From contig NC_090611.1 of assembly GCF_004359215.1 (NCBI RefSeq), positions 2,740,142 through 2,768,664 of the forward strand: 28,523 nucleotides of DNA, in the 5' to 3' direction. Below the pieces are notes generated by a model. That model searched no databases. It was not told the origin of the DNA and worked only from the letters and a program-made list of their open reading frames with translations. This DNA comes from Bremia lactucae. Lineage: Eukaryota > Oomycota > Peronosporomycetes > Peronosporales > Peronosporaceae. Below are positions 8,715-18,185 of this stretch, in pieces. Position numbers and translations under genes: made by a program. Positions within the stretch are counted from its first letter, which is position 1. Each line of letters begins with the position of its first letter.

Positions 8715-9662
8715 ATAAAGAAAGCCTACACAGAAGATACGGACCTTTAGCGTTTAATGCATCATCTGATGAATCCATCCGATAAATCTTTTAAAGATTT
8801 ACCAGCCTTGGCCTATATCGATCGTCATCCGATCCATACACAACACGCAATGGCTTATTGTATTACACAGCCGTTGCCGGCGACACTCCACGTGTCGTCG
8901 TCCCAACTCGCAATGATTTGCGTTTGCGCATCATCTGTGAGTGTCTCAATGCACCAACAAGTGGGCATCGTGAATGTGAGAAAACTTATCTCACAGAAGG
9001 TCGCGACTTTTACCGGCCCCGCCAGTATCAGTTCGTGGGCAAGTACATTCGTGATTGCGAGGTATGTCAACGGTTGAAGCCTAGCCCTTCATCCCGTGCA
9101 ACTCTCCAACCTCTACCACTTCCGGCAGAATGTTGGCAGTCCGTATCTATGGACTTCGTCTTCGGATTTTCCGAAGACGATAAAAAACAATGGAATACTT
9201 TTTTTGTGGACAGAAATAGCAAAATAGTACATCTTGCTGCAGTACTAGAGTCAATCACGGCTCCGGGCTTTGACCGCGTCTTTATCGACACGGTATTCAA
9301 ACTCCACGGTTTACCCCCGGGAACTGGTCTCGGATAGAGATCCACGGTTTACAATGGAGTTTTGGTAATCCGTGTTCCGCTCTCTCGGAACACGGCTGAC
9401 TATGTCAACTTCTGATCAACCAGAAACGGATGGTCAAACAGAACGCGTAAATCGCGTCCTCGAAGAGATACTTCGAGGTTACGTCCAATCGTATCCGAAT
9501 TGAAGCGAGTTTGACCGATGATCGAATTCGCCATCAATAATTCGGTGCATGCGTCTACAAAGCATACACCGTTTTCACGTGAATGGCTTACGCCATCCAC
9601 GTATACCCACCCAAGTAGAGGGATCCTCTAGTTTAAGGGGGAGTGGACTCGCACGAGCATTT
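8715..9662 (+). pseudogene. Integrase fragment of element X, inverted
   Basis: Coded on the plus strand although X runs on the minus strand. It starts in the RNase H-integrase linker (KAYTEDTDL), passes the HHCC zinc finger (SGHRECEKTYL ... CEVCQRLKP; the first His is lost) and the catalytic core: VSMDFVFGF holds the first Asp, then after a stop near 9337 RDPRF with the second Asp and PETDGQTERVNRV with the Glu. Further frameshifts and stops follow (near 9368 and 9500), and the fragment ends in GLARAFHIED about 9662, where minus-strand PR-RT linker begins. Inactive. Confidence 0.85.
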
Positions 9663-10214
9663 CACATCGAGGACACTTTCGTCCATCGATGAGCTGCTGA
9701 GAACCCGTTCGTTCTCTGCAAAAATTACCGCTGACCGAATATCGGTTACGTATTCGTCTTTTGTGACGAGTACGCAGATCTGCTTGATTATACCACTATG
9801 CAGATCTCTCAAAAACCGCTTGGGTTCTAGGGTTGGTACTTGAGTTATCTCCGAAGTTAACTTTGGAGGCGCTTACAGATCAAGAGTATAAGCGCCTACT
9901 CTTGATCCGTCATTAACCAACACATTCAATGTCACGGTATCTTCCCGGGATTTATCCACAGACTGCCGAGGGATCAATCCCTCGGGATGCTGAAGTCTAG
10001 TCACTCCAGTATTAACCTTTATATGAGATTTCTTCCCAAGTACGTGGGGACTTATTCCCTCAACGTCGTCCGACTGTGATTGCGCTATCACCGTCGGGTC
10101 CTCTACGGATGACTCTCTTCTCGACCTAGGATCATCGTGTTGTCCATTTTGGACAACCGGTATCTTCCTTAAATGTCGCCCGCTAGGCGTACATTTACGT
10201 CTTGATCCACTCAC
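9662..10214 (-). pseudogene. Element X PR-RT linker region
   Basis: Minus-strand continuation of the protease polyprotein after a frameshift at about 10211. It contains EDPTVIAQSQSDDVEGI, VNDGSRVGAYTLDL, a TAA in place of the next codon, then in the same frame LEPKRFLRDL, ICVLVTKDEYVTDIRSAV and SSSMDESVLD. Element W has the same series of blocks at 18187-18747 and element Z part of it at 26514-26717. The reading stops at the junction with the inverted integrase, so RT and RNase H are absent from X. Confidence 0.8.
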
Positions 10215-11566
10215 CTTATTTGAGTTGGGACCTTCGGCGCTGCCTGTGCATTCGCGCAGCCGCCGGCAGCTGACTCCACAGGGTGAATGTTAATCACACT
10301 GTGATCTTGTGCAGTCGTACTAACGACCGTACCACAAGTGAGGCCGTCGCACTCACTCGTAGTACATCCACACGCTTGTGGACGCTCCAAGACGTTCATC
10401 AGATGGCCATCTGATGAACAAGCGGCAGGCATCTTTACGGTTCGATGCTGCCAGCTGATACGTGGCTCATAATTTCTGAGCCAAGGTAAATTTAAGATGA
10501 CATCAAATTTGTCATCCAAATCCAGTACGATGAATTCATCATCGTACTGTAAATTCTTTAACGTGTAGTGAAATTTCACTACGCGTTTCATTACTGTTAT
10601 CGATGCACCTGTCGCTAGACGCACCGTCATCCTCGTTGGAAGGATGTTGCGCTCAACATATTTGAGCCTACGACCCTCTAGTGACTGGCGACGAATAAAG
10701 TGATTCGACGCTCCGGAGTCCACTAAGGCTCTGAGTGACAACTCATTTGTCACTTTCAATTTCAAGGTGATGAGGGATACCATATCACCAGGTGCAGAGA
10801 CACATATTGATTGTGTATCTGGAGTAACTTTAGTCAAGAGATTTGTAAATTCTCTTGAGGTTGTTGGATCAGTAGGGCGTTGCGCCCCTACTGACCCCGA
10901 CCGTTTTTTTGGCGGTCCGCCTCGCTGTTGCAATTTTGCAACAACGTCGGACCCGTGACCGTTGCCCTTTTTGGCATTCGGTCCATAATTCCGTTCAGTA
11001 TATTTCGGTACTGGGCGTGGAGCACTACACTCATGAGCGTACTATCCTAACTTTTGACAGCGATTGCATTTCTGCAATCGCTTGTTGTTCGAAAAACGAG
11101 ATTTCTCGCTTTCGACATAAGAGAGGTCTACAGGTTCTGGACCTCCCAGTTCGTGTCGTCTTGGAGGACGATATGATGACGAACTAGCTTGATCCTGTCT
11201 CAAGCTACAGTCCTCCTGTTCCACAACGGATATTGCTTCTTCAAGCGTATCCAGTTCCAAGCGGAACAGGTGGGGCTTTACGGTACCATCCGTAAGACCT
11301 TGCATGGACACCGTAATCAACTTGTGTTCATGAACTGGGTTATTGGTGATACAACTCGCTAAGAGTCGTATGTGCTGGGCATAAGTGTGAACATCACGCT
11401 TGCCTTGCTTGAGTTTCAGAAGCTCTGATCGAGCTGTCAATTCAGCCCTAGGCGGTTCAAACGTCGGTTTGAGCCGGGTTTTAAAAGCTTCTAGCGACCC
11501 AAAGACATATCGGTCGCGCAACTTAAGGTCTAGTGCCCAAGTTTTGGCACGACCTGCCATCCTTTG
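10211..11566 (-). pseudogene. Element X gag C-terminal half and aspartic protease
   Basis: A single frame runs from the rearrangement junction at about 11566 to 10211 with one internal TAG (11044-11042). The gag part starts MAGRAKTWALDLKLRD, then FEPPRAELTARSELLKLKQG (retrotransposon capsid) and a zinc knuckle CNRCQKLG-stop-YAHEC: the stop takes the place of the zinc-binding His of CCHC. The protease follows, with ALVDSGASNHFIRR (catalytic DSGA), TVRLATGAS and DVILNLPWL. Protease itself looks complete. Upstream of 11566 the same frame runs on into chromodomain and linker sequence of Y, a false fusion created by the inversion. Confidence 0.85.
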
Positions 11567-12240
11567 CCTCACGGAGCGGTGGGCAAGCAACCTTTCAACA
11601 AGGAAGCGTTTAATCCCACCCGCATTCATCAGTCCAGGCTGCGCCCGATAGGAGTGGCGATCTCGCCCACCTACTCGCGGGTGCCTTACCTTCGGCCGTT
11701 TGACCATCGACGTTAAGCGCTGCTGAACGACGTATTGCGAATCTTGAGGGTCAAGTTTCGCGACTGACGTCGGATCTTTATGATTTCCGAGCGAAGGATC
11801 GTCAGGGTTATGAACGCCTGAAGACTCGCTTGGACCTTTTCTAGAGGATAATGCTGAGGGATGCGCGTTACTCGTGTGATGTCCCTCGCTCTCCGAGTCC
11901 TGTTCGTGGTGGGAGGAACCGGTCCGATAGCTTTTCGCCTTCTCCGTCTCCCTCACCCGAACGACGCTCGACTCAAAGTCGGAGTCACCATCGGTCTCCT
12001 TGAAGGGATGGGGATATGTGACCTCATTTGATTCTACATACCGTTTCAGACGACCCACTTAAAATACGGAGTGCGTCTTCATATACGGGGGAAGGGTGAG
12101 CCTATAATTTAGGTCTCCAACCTCTTCTACAACAGTAAAAGGCCCAATGCAACGCGGCAACAACTTCGTAGTACCTCCAGGTAGTACAGAAATTGCATTT
12201 TTAAGTAGGGTAGCAGCTCTTAATAGTTCACCTCAACGAT
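11567..12240 (-). pseudogene. Element Y integrase GPF module, linker and N-terminal half of chromodomain
   Basis: Minus-strand reading begins NAISVLPGGTTKLLP, followed by the GPY/F module (RCIGPFTVVEEVGDLNYRL), an in-frame TAA near 12061 and VGRLKRYVESNEVTYP. A 140-residue hydrophilic linker follows, rich in Ser, Asp and His, ending in KRFLVERLLAHRSVR, the first half of a chromodomain. Here it is cut and gag of X begins. The matching second half lies at 15071-15184 on the plus strand. GPF and chromodomain belong to integrase of chromodomain gypsy elements. Confidence 0.85.
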
Positions 12241-12525
12241 ACAAACTTGTCCTAGTGACCCTGCCAATTAGCAGTGGTCAATAAAACTACCTTAGGACTG
12301 AACTCTCGGCGGTATCATTGGCGAGTTTGATGCTAAAACGTGAGTGAGGCTCAACGCTTTGTAAATGAGCGATTAGCCATCACAAAGAAAGTCCGTGAGG
12401 CGATGGCAAGCGCACAGGACAAGCAAAAATAATATGAGGACCGAAATGGTCGCAAAATTATGAACGCTTTAGAGTGGGTGAGAAGTTACCCTCGCGGGTC
12501 ATCGTCATATTAACGAACCTATGCC
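12241..12525 (+). pseudogene. Inverted piece of element Y integrase
   Basis: Within the minus-strand integrase about 285 bp code on the plus strand: STLGG-like start, IGEFDAKT, SEAQRFVNERLAITKKVREA, MASAQDKQK-stop-YEDRNGRK, then after a frameshift VGEKLPSRVIVIL. These are the consecutive blocks expected between the integrase core (which stops at about 12526) and the GPF module (which resumes at about 12240) in the other orientation. The piece therefore was flipped in place. Confidence 0.8.
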
Positions 12526-13390
12526 CCTCTTTCGCACCGAGCATAGTGAGGGGCCCTCCCCCACTAAGACTCGGGCTGCGCACAAACGAGACTGGCGTCC
12601 GAGGATGGCGCAGTCCATTAATATAAAGCGGTATCTCACCCATACTGGCGTGGACACTGTTAGTTATAGCGAACTCCACAAAGGGTAATTGCTTGCTCCA
12701 CTCTTTGGGAGTTGCTATAGTGCGCAAGACATCCGCCACGACCCGGTTGGCACGTTCTGTTTGGCCATCGGTCTGGGGATGATCTACGATCAACATGTGG
12801 AGCTTGCTACCTAACAGCTCGAACACGTGTCGCCAAAAACCAGACGTAAAACGTGGATCCCTGTCCGATACTATGGACTCGGGCATCCTGTGTAGTTGGT
12901 AAACATGATCCAGGAACAAGAGAGCTTCCTCGTTGCCTGTGGTCGATGTCTTACATGGTGCTAAATGCACCATCTTGCTCAGTCTGTCTACAAAGACGAC
13001 TAGCCCTGTCCGACCCTTATGATCGGGCGTCATGCCAAACATGAAGTCCAGACTTACTGACTTCCAACAGCTGGTTGGAATCGGTAGCGGCTTCAGTGGC
13101 GCACTGCTGGACGGTACAGGCTTAATGCGCTGACACTGTTCGCAAGAGCGAACATAGTTGGCCACCCGTATATATAGGTGTGGCCACCAAAATTCCTCTG
13201 ACACTCGTAAGAATGTCTTTCTACGGCCCAGATACCCACTAGATGGCACGTTATGAAGCTCGTGAAGGATCATCAGCTTGTGATTTGTGTCATGAGGAAC
13301 ATAGATTCTCAAGGGATCACAAGGTGACAGCTGATGCCATAATAGGCCATCGCTGTAGCTAAAGCGATTTAGCTTAGCTTTCAGGTGCAA
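12526..13390 (-). pseudogene. Element Y integrase: zinc finger and catalytic core
   Basis: A long open frame (start of reading at 13390). The HHCC finger is HELHNVPSSGYLGRRKT...CEQCQRIKP, with the second His changed to Tyr. The catalytic triad is complete: Asp115 in SLDFMFGM, Asp176 in SDRDPRF and Glu212 in DGQTERANR, with the usual 35 residues between the last two. FVEFAITNSVHASMGEIPLYINGLRHPR follows in the family pattern (shown in short: NSVHAS, INGLRHPR). The frame runs into the flipped piece at 12525, so the C-terminal domain is lost. This is the best preserved retroelement enzyme core in the window. Confidence 0.9.
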
Positions 13391-14484
13391 CGGAAGGCTT
13401 ACCTTTCACCCACCAAAGTGATCCAACAGCAGGCGACAATGGTCGTCCTGATTGTAGCTCTCTTTTATTTCGGAAGCTAATGAGCTCGTTACGTGGTATG
13501 CCTTCATGGCTGCCGCGTTGATGGGTAAAACTATGCCTTAGCACTAGACACGCTTCCTGATGCCTTACCTCTAAGTCTGGTCTGCGCGATATAACGTCAG
13601 CCAAAACATTTGACTTACCCGGCTTGTATTCAACTTTAAAAATATAATTCATGAATAATGTGAGCCATCTTGTCATTCTAGGCGAGAGGTGTGGTGAGTT
13701 TATTGCGGTCCGCAGTGATGCGTGATACGTATAAACCACAAATGGTTCGGTGTCCAGTAGGTGCACACGAAACTTGACAAGAGCATACTTTATTTAAGTA
13801 GCTCCTTGTCATGCACGGGTAATTCACTTCTGCGGCTTTCAAAAGCCGGACTGATAAGAGATGACACGGTCAACACCGTCGTCATCCTTTTGCATGAGCG
13901 CGCTGCCGATTGCAAAATTACTTGCATCGCAGACGACGCTAAAGAGCTTATCCGCGTCTGGCAATGCCAAGACCGGGGCCTCCACAAGAGACTGCTTCAC
14001 TGATGTGAACGCATCTTCTTGTTCTTTTAACCAAACCCATACTGCGTCCTTTATAAGGAGGTCAGATAACGGTTTAGGTTGTTCCGCATAATTCTTGCTA
14101 TATTATACAAGTAATTAGCGAGCCTAAGAATTGGCTCAAATCCTACACCTGCCGTGGGATTGGCCATTAATTTACCGAAATTACCTTGTCTGGGTCCGCT
14201 CGTACACCATGTGTACCTACGATGCAGCCCAGCACAGATATCTCGGGGACCCCTATGACGTACCTTTGCAAGTTGACGTACAATTGAGCGTCCTTCAGAG
14301 TCTGCAACACAGCGTCTAAATGACGCTTGTGCGACTCAATTGCGCTCAGCCCGTCCTCGGCTTTTCTATGCACGAATACATCGTCAAAGTAATGGGGCCC
14401 GTAGGTACGGTGCTGACGCATCACGCGAGCCACCACTCGGTTGAATATCGCTGGTGCATTTTTTAAATCTTGGGGCATCACAAT
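13391..14484 (-). pseudogene. Element Y reverse transcriptase (C-terminal half) and RNase H
   Basis: Minus-strand RT begins abruptly in the palm at VMPQDLKNAPAIFNR (14484), reaches the catalytic YFDD box (14391-14380) and VLGCIVGTHGVRADPDKV. After frame changes RT-RNase H connection blocks follow: AVWVWLKEQEDAFTSVK, VLALPDADKLFSVVCDAS, SALMQKDDDG, ELPVHDKELL (then TAA), and RNase H: VVYTYHASLRTAINSP, RMTRWLTLF and SNVLADVISRRPD. At least three frameshifts and several stops. The N-terminal half is missing: the reading ends 20 bp from the LTR-A remnant at 14504. Confidence 0.85.
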
Positions 14485-14503
14485 TTACTCCCAAAGCATT
14501 AGT

Positions 14504-14564
14504 CTTAAGGCAGTGCGAAGTGGACTTGTACTGAAGCAGTACAAGTCAGTAGTGCCCCGTTACA
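14504..14564 (+). repeat. Truncated 5' LTR of element X (family A, last 61 bp)
   Basis: AAGGCAGTGCGAAGTGGAC...GTGCCCCGTTACA matches the inner end of the LTR at 28039-28488 and, in reverse, that of the X 3' LTR (6551). The outer 85% of the LTR is missing; Y reverse transcriptase begins 20 bp further left. Confidence 0.85.
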
Positions 14565-14566
14565 CT

Positions 14567-14578
14567 TGGTAGCAGTTT
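14567..14578 (+). other. Primer binding site of element X
   Basis: TGGTAGCAGTTT starts two bases inside the LTR end CCGTTACA. Nine bases (TGGTAGCAG) fit an initiator-Met-type tRNA 3' end. The leader that follows (GTAGTCCGTCCAAGGACCAC) is shared with 28503-28523 and partly with W at 17338. Confidence 0.7.
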
Positions 14579-14615
14579 GTAGTCCGTCCAAGGACCACAG
14601 TTCCAATCATCCAGC

Positions 14616-15070
14616 ATGGACATGTTAGATGATAATGGAAATACGCATCACGTTTCACGTGATAGCTACTCCTTTCTAAGTGACATAGAAATGAGTGCAG
14701 TCGAACGAATGAGTTCGACCGTAGGGAACGATGCCATCTTGGCCATGCTGTCCGATTTGGACAGAGATGCCCTTTATTCAGCCATCGCTAAGTTCATTCA
14801 ACATGAAATTGACGAGGCGAAGGAGAAGGTAGCCTTGCTTAATCAGCAAGGCTCCAAACAGTCAATACTGTTGAGGTTACAGCAGTTACAGGCCCCTGTA
14901 CCTGGGATGACGCACACGCGTCGTCTTGAAACCTTATAGGCTCACATCTTTAAGTATTGGGAGGTCAAAGTCGAAGAAGTATCCCTCTTAAGATGGGTTT
15001 TCGAGTTGGACGATGCCATAAGGGCTCGTCACATCGTCGACGAGCAAATGCAAGTCGCATTCGCTCAGTC
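14616..15070 (+). pseudogene. Element X gag, N-terminal half
   Basis: Starts at a true ATG (MDMLDDNG) 52 bp after the LTR. Residues 25-95 form a helical region (MSAVERMSSTVG, KFIQHEIDEAKEKV) shared with gag of W (ERMSSVVG, FKQHILDAAREKV). TAG at 14937-14939 interrupts the frame, which reopens as AHIFKYWEVK, then FELDDAIRARHIVDEQMQVAFAQS up to the breakpoint (key parts FELDDAIRA and VAFAQS). The next bases code the second half of a chromodomain. The missing gag half is at 11566-11042 on the minus strand. Confidence 0.85.
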
Positions 15071-15184
15071 AAGTTATCAGATCCTCGTTTAATGGAAAGG
15101 TTACCCGAAGAGTTTCGACTCTTGGGAACCGATCGATACCCTACGTATTGATGTGCCCGGCTTGGTGGCTGCCTATGAAAAGTA
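15071..15184 (+). pseudogene. Element Y chromodomain, C-terminal half
   Basis: SYQILV-stop-WKGYPKSFDSWEPID, then RIDVPGLVAAYEK and a TAG stop at the usual end of pol. It carries the two Trp of the cage region. The N-terminal half (RFLVERLLAHRSVR) ends at 11567 on the other strand. One nonsense codon (TAA, before WKGYP) is inside. Confidence 0.85.
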
Positions 15185-15220
15185 GCACCAGATGAGGCCT
15201 CTTCGCTAGTCTCAAATGGA

Positions 15221-16134
15221 CTAGCATAAGCAGTGTTGTGAGAATAAACAGGGGATACAGTACCGCCCACGATTTCCCTCCACACGCAAACGGGCGAAAT
15301 TAATTAGCTGCGATCGCTGTTTCATCGCATCGGAACGCGGATGAATGCGGCGCAAGAACTCCGCCTCGTATTGGTCGGGCGTTTCATTTGAGCGTAACAC
15401 GACCGGAAAAGCGAAAATAAGCTCAAGCGATTTTCCCGGAGCCCTCCGTAATTTAAAGACGCCATAATAATTATGTGCGTCTGGGATAGCGCGTTTTAGG
15501 AGCGACGCTCTTGGCCCTTTTAATCGAGACCATTTAGATGGAGGGGGCATCAGTGATATACCACCCGTCCCATAGCCACGTTCTAAACGACTGGCTTGTG
15601 ACACGACTGAAAACTTCCACGTATCGTCGGCGGAGCTTTAGGCTCAGATTTCTCTATTTCAATACCATTATGGATAATGGCATGAGCATAAGGCCTTGTG
15701 GTTTTACCCAACGGAGCAATGACTGCGACTTTATTGGCAGCGCTCTTAGAAATGGTCGCTGCGCTATCCAGCGCAGACAACGAGACAGCATTCGTAAATG
15801 TTGCTGTCACGATGGTATGAACCATGAGAGAAGTTTGGATGGGCAATAATGCGCCATTATCCTGCCTCACGAACTCGATGTCCGCATCACTACTATGACG
15901 TGACGGTAACGGTGTCGACTAATTGTAGTCGACAATGAGCCACGGATCAGCATCCTCACTGTTTAAGTGGAATGGAACCTTAAGCCCCGTTAACGCGACA
16001 GCAGCAGTAGCTGTCGGCGTTTCGACTAAGGCATTGGACACAGTCGGCGAGTTAACGCGGCGCGTGAGCTTAGTGCGAGGTTGAGTGGGCGTCTTCGCAG
16101 ACGACCCACCAACATGGCCCCTTTTAGGTGGCAT
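15221..16134 (-). pseudogene. Antisense ORF of element Y (unknown function)
   Basis: Lies between the Y chromodomain and its PPT on the strand opposite to the element. It starts at a true ATG (MPPKRGHVGGSSAK), is basic and Thr/Ser/Ala-rich, has one in-frame TAG after LIVDYN (about 15919), reopens to about 15583 and, after a frameshift, continues 15604-15221 with GGISLMPPPSKWSRLKG, HNYYGVFKLRRAPGKS and QYEAEFLRRIHPRSDAMKQR. About 300 residues in all. The start is only 115 bp from the PPT. No known domain is recognised. I see no convincing similarity to the antisense ORF of X and Z; a weak resemblance of EAEFLRRI to DAFFRHRW in Z is not enough. It could also be the start of another element inserted here. 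Confidence 0.55.
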
Positions 16135-16245
16135 CTATGGCGCCGTGTATGGAAACACAGGTCGCTAGAGTGATTGAGTGAACTAGCGGCGCGTAAAGCT
16201 GCTCGCAGTTCCTCTCTCCTCTTTGACGAATTTAAAATGTAAATT

Positions 16246-16265
16246 CGTTTTTTAAGGGGGGATGG
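16246..16265 (+). other. Polypurine tract of element Y
   Basis: AAGGGGGGATGG directly before the TG of the family-B LTR on the plus strand marks this LTR as a 3' LTR and fixes the direction of Y. Confidence 0.65.
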
Positions 16266-16820
16266 TGTAACGGGCTAAAGTTGCCCTAATGTTACACAGT
16301 CCCCGTTAAGTACACTTGGTGTACCTAGGGAGATGGTCAATTACTGAATTAAAGTAATTAGACCCAGCACTCGGGTGTGGTTCACATATGTGACCAACCC
16401 TTCTGCATATAAGATGTTCATAGTTGCATTCACATTAGAAGGGATGACGCCTAGCGTCATCCGTGATGATGGCTAACGTCATCCGTTACGCGAGTTATCT
16501 AGAAAGATACGCTCGCAATACATATTAGTGTTATTTACTTAGATGACATTTGTGATTAGTAAAAACAAGTATTTAAATTTAATGCGATTAAATATAAATC
16601 AGTCTAAAACTACTTTCTACTTAGTAAGTGCCCACGAGGAGCCGGATTTCCGCTCCCATGACGACACTTTAGTAGATTACTTAGTGCGTTGGGTGAGATC
16701 GCTAAGGCGCCCACGACAACTACCTCACTGCACGCAAGACAAAACTGTCTAACCGCTTCCTCGCTGTGATAGTGTGTGTGTCTAAGTAGAGCGTGGCCGC
16801 ATAACGACGTGCCCATCTAC
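16266..16820 (+). repeat. LTR family B, complete (3' LTR of element Y)
   Basis: 555 bp from TGTAACGGGC to GCCCATCTACA, preceded by a PPT. Both LTR-B fragments beside MetRS (3361-3541, 6332-6550) align to it in the same orientation. It includes a 9-bp hairpin GGATGACGC/GCGTCATCC (16442-16450, 16454-16462). The right end is set by analogy with 3541 and could be a few bases off. Sixteen bases separate it from the next LTR. Confidence 0.8.
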
Positions 16821-16837
16821 AGACACAGTACTAGCCA

Positions 16838-17336
16838 TGTAACGGGGTGTTCTGTTCCATAAGTATTATTTCCTATAAGAGGAATAATAAATATTGTTTT
16901 CAATGAGAGGAAATAAATGAAGAAGTACTAATTTTTATAGTTACTAATTTGACTTAAATAATTCCAATTTTACGAATTGGATAAGAGTGATGCAATAAGC
17001 CATTAGCTCAATTGATTGGTTAATTGAGTCTCTATCAACCCCGCCAATCGTTATAAGACACGATTGTGCGGTGCGCAAGGGATGCCATACTTAGTAATTT
17101 ATAAAATAAGTTTAGTAGTAGATAGAATATCGTTACGTAGGAAACTTAATATATTAATACAGGTTTACTTCTCCCTAATCTAATCCTTAGAGTTACCTTT
17201 GGTAGCTAAAGCCCCTTAGCTACTTAGAATATTCCTCTGTACCCTTATCTTCCTCTGTATACGTGTGAACGTGAAGTTTCGAGGTACTTAACCCTTCACT
17301 GTAATCAGTATAAGGTTAACTAGTACTGATCAGTAC
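16838..17336 (+). repeat. 5' LTR of element W (family C)
   Basis: Starts TGTAACGGGGTGTTCTG and aligns in reverse with 21455-21953 (blocks AGGAATAATAA, CAATCGTTATAAGACACG, TACTGATCAGTACT). The inner end CCCCGTTACA and the PBS are missing: after CAGTACT at about 17336 the sequence jumps to the leader (GTAGTCCGTTCAG), a deletion of roughly 35 bp. Confidence 0.85.
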
Positions 17337-18185
17337 TTCGTAGTCCGTTCAGTGACCTACGCACGTTCCATCCAACAAGGACATGTAGGGTGAAGAAGGA
17401 GGGAGCTTCTTAGCCCCTCAAGAAAGTTATCACGCCACGCGTGAAGGATTTACTCATTTGAGCGACCTTGAATGAAGACCGATCGAACGAATGAGTTCGG
17501 TCGTAGGCGGGCCAGCCGTTGGCGCCATGCTGTGCACTCGGGGAAGAGATGAACAGCATGCGGCCATAGCCGAGTTCAAACAACACATACTCGACGCGGC
17601 CCGAGAGAAAGTAGTAAGGCTCTCACCACGCTGGGTGTTGAGAAACATGGTGCTCAACAATTGGAAATGTTCAGACGGCAGTATGAAAATGCTGCTACTG
17701 GGCACGCTTCCGCGTCGACCCGAAAGCTTTAAAAAGAAATCTTTAAGTTTAAGGCAGTCAAAGGCGACTCCTTTTTGAGATATTTCGTCGAATTAGACGA
17801 CGCCATAGGAGCTCTCCGCATCAATGATGACGCGACGAAAGTGAAATTTGACATGTACAGCTTAGCTGGACGTGCCAAATCTTGGGCCTTTTGGCTCAAG
17901 CTTCACGACCCATTAGTCTTTGGGTCGTATGAGGTCTTTAAGACTCGGCTCAGACAATTTTTTGAGCCACCACGTGCCGAATTCAGGGCTCGAGCTGAGC
18001 TCCTTGATTTGAACCAGGGCAAGCGTGACATTTACGCTTATGCCCAACATACACGATATCTGGTCGGTTGTATCGTTAGTCACCCAATTGATGAACAAAT
18101 ACAAGTAACTGTGTTTATTAAAGGCTTTGCAGACGGACGGCTAAGCACAAGCACAGGCAGCGTCGAAGCTCTACCACTTAAATAA
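17337..18185 (+). pseudogene. Element W leader and gag
   Basis: After a short leader, gag can be followed from about 17400 in broken frames: ERMSSVVGG, FKQHILDAAREKV, then LEMFRRQYENAATG, a TAA at 17730-17732, and an open stretch 17733-18183 with FKAVKGDSFL, RYFVELDDAIGAL, LAGRAKSWAFWLKLHD, FFEPPRAEFRARAELL and KRDIYAYAQH, the capsid core. The frame stops soon after IKGFADGR, so the nucleocapsid end with its zinc knuckle and the entire protease are missing. The TAA sits at the position aligned with the TAG in gag of X. Confidence 0.85.

Larger units (their letters stand above)
6551..15070 (-). mobile_element. Element X: Ty3/gypsy chromodomain element (LTR family A), split by an inversion
   Basis: On the minus strand from right to left X consists of gag C-terminal half plus protease (11566-10211), the PR-RT linker (to 9662), an inverted integrase fragment (9662-8715), pol tail and chromodomain (8710-8071), an antisense ORF, PPT and 3' LTR (6958-6551). 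Its 5' end (61 bp of LTR, PBS, gag N-terminal half) now lies inverted at 14504-15070. RT and RNase H are missing. The interval 11567-14503 belongs to Y. Confidence 0.75.
6332..16820 (+). mobile_element. Element Y: Ty3/gypsy chromodomain element (LTR family B), invaded by X and rearranged
   Basis: Y is inferred from a family-B 5' LTR start (6332-6550), pol segments now inverted (14484-11567, minus), the chromodomain C-terminal half (15071-15184, plus), an antisense ORF, a polypurine tract and a full 3' LTR-B (16266-16820). Element X lies between the interrupted 5' LTR and Y's RT. Y's gag, PR and first half of RT are gone. The flanks (AGATGA before 6332, GACAC after 16820) do not form a target-site duplication, so it is possible that the two LTRs came from different copies. 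Confidence 0.65.

Noticed and set aside
9643..9843. Plus-strand ORF of 66 codons (MDSHEHFTSRTL)
   Set aside because: Antisense shadow of the PR-RT linker (IRSAVIFAENER) of X.
15221..16134. Grouping the Y antisense ORF with the X/Z antisense ORF family
   Set aside because: Only a short weak resemblance (EAEFLRRI versus DAFFRHRW); start, composition and block order differ.
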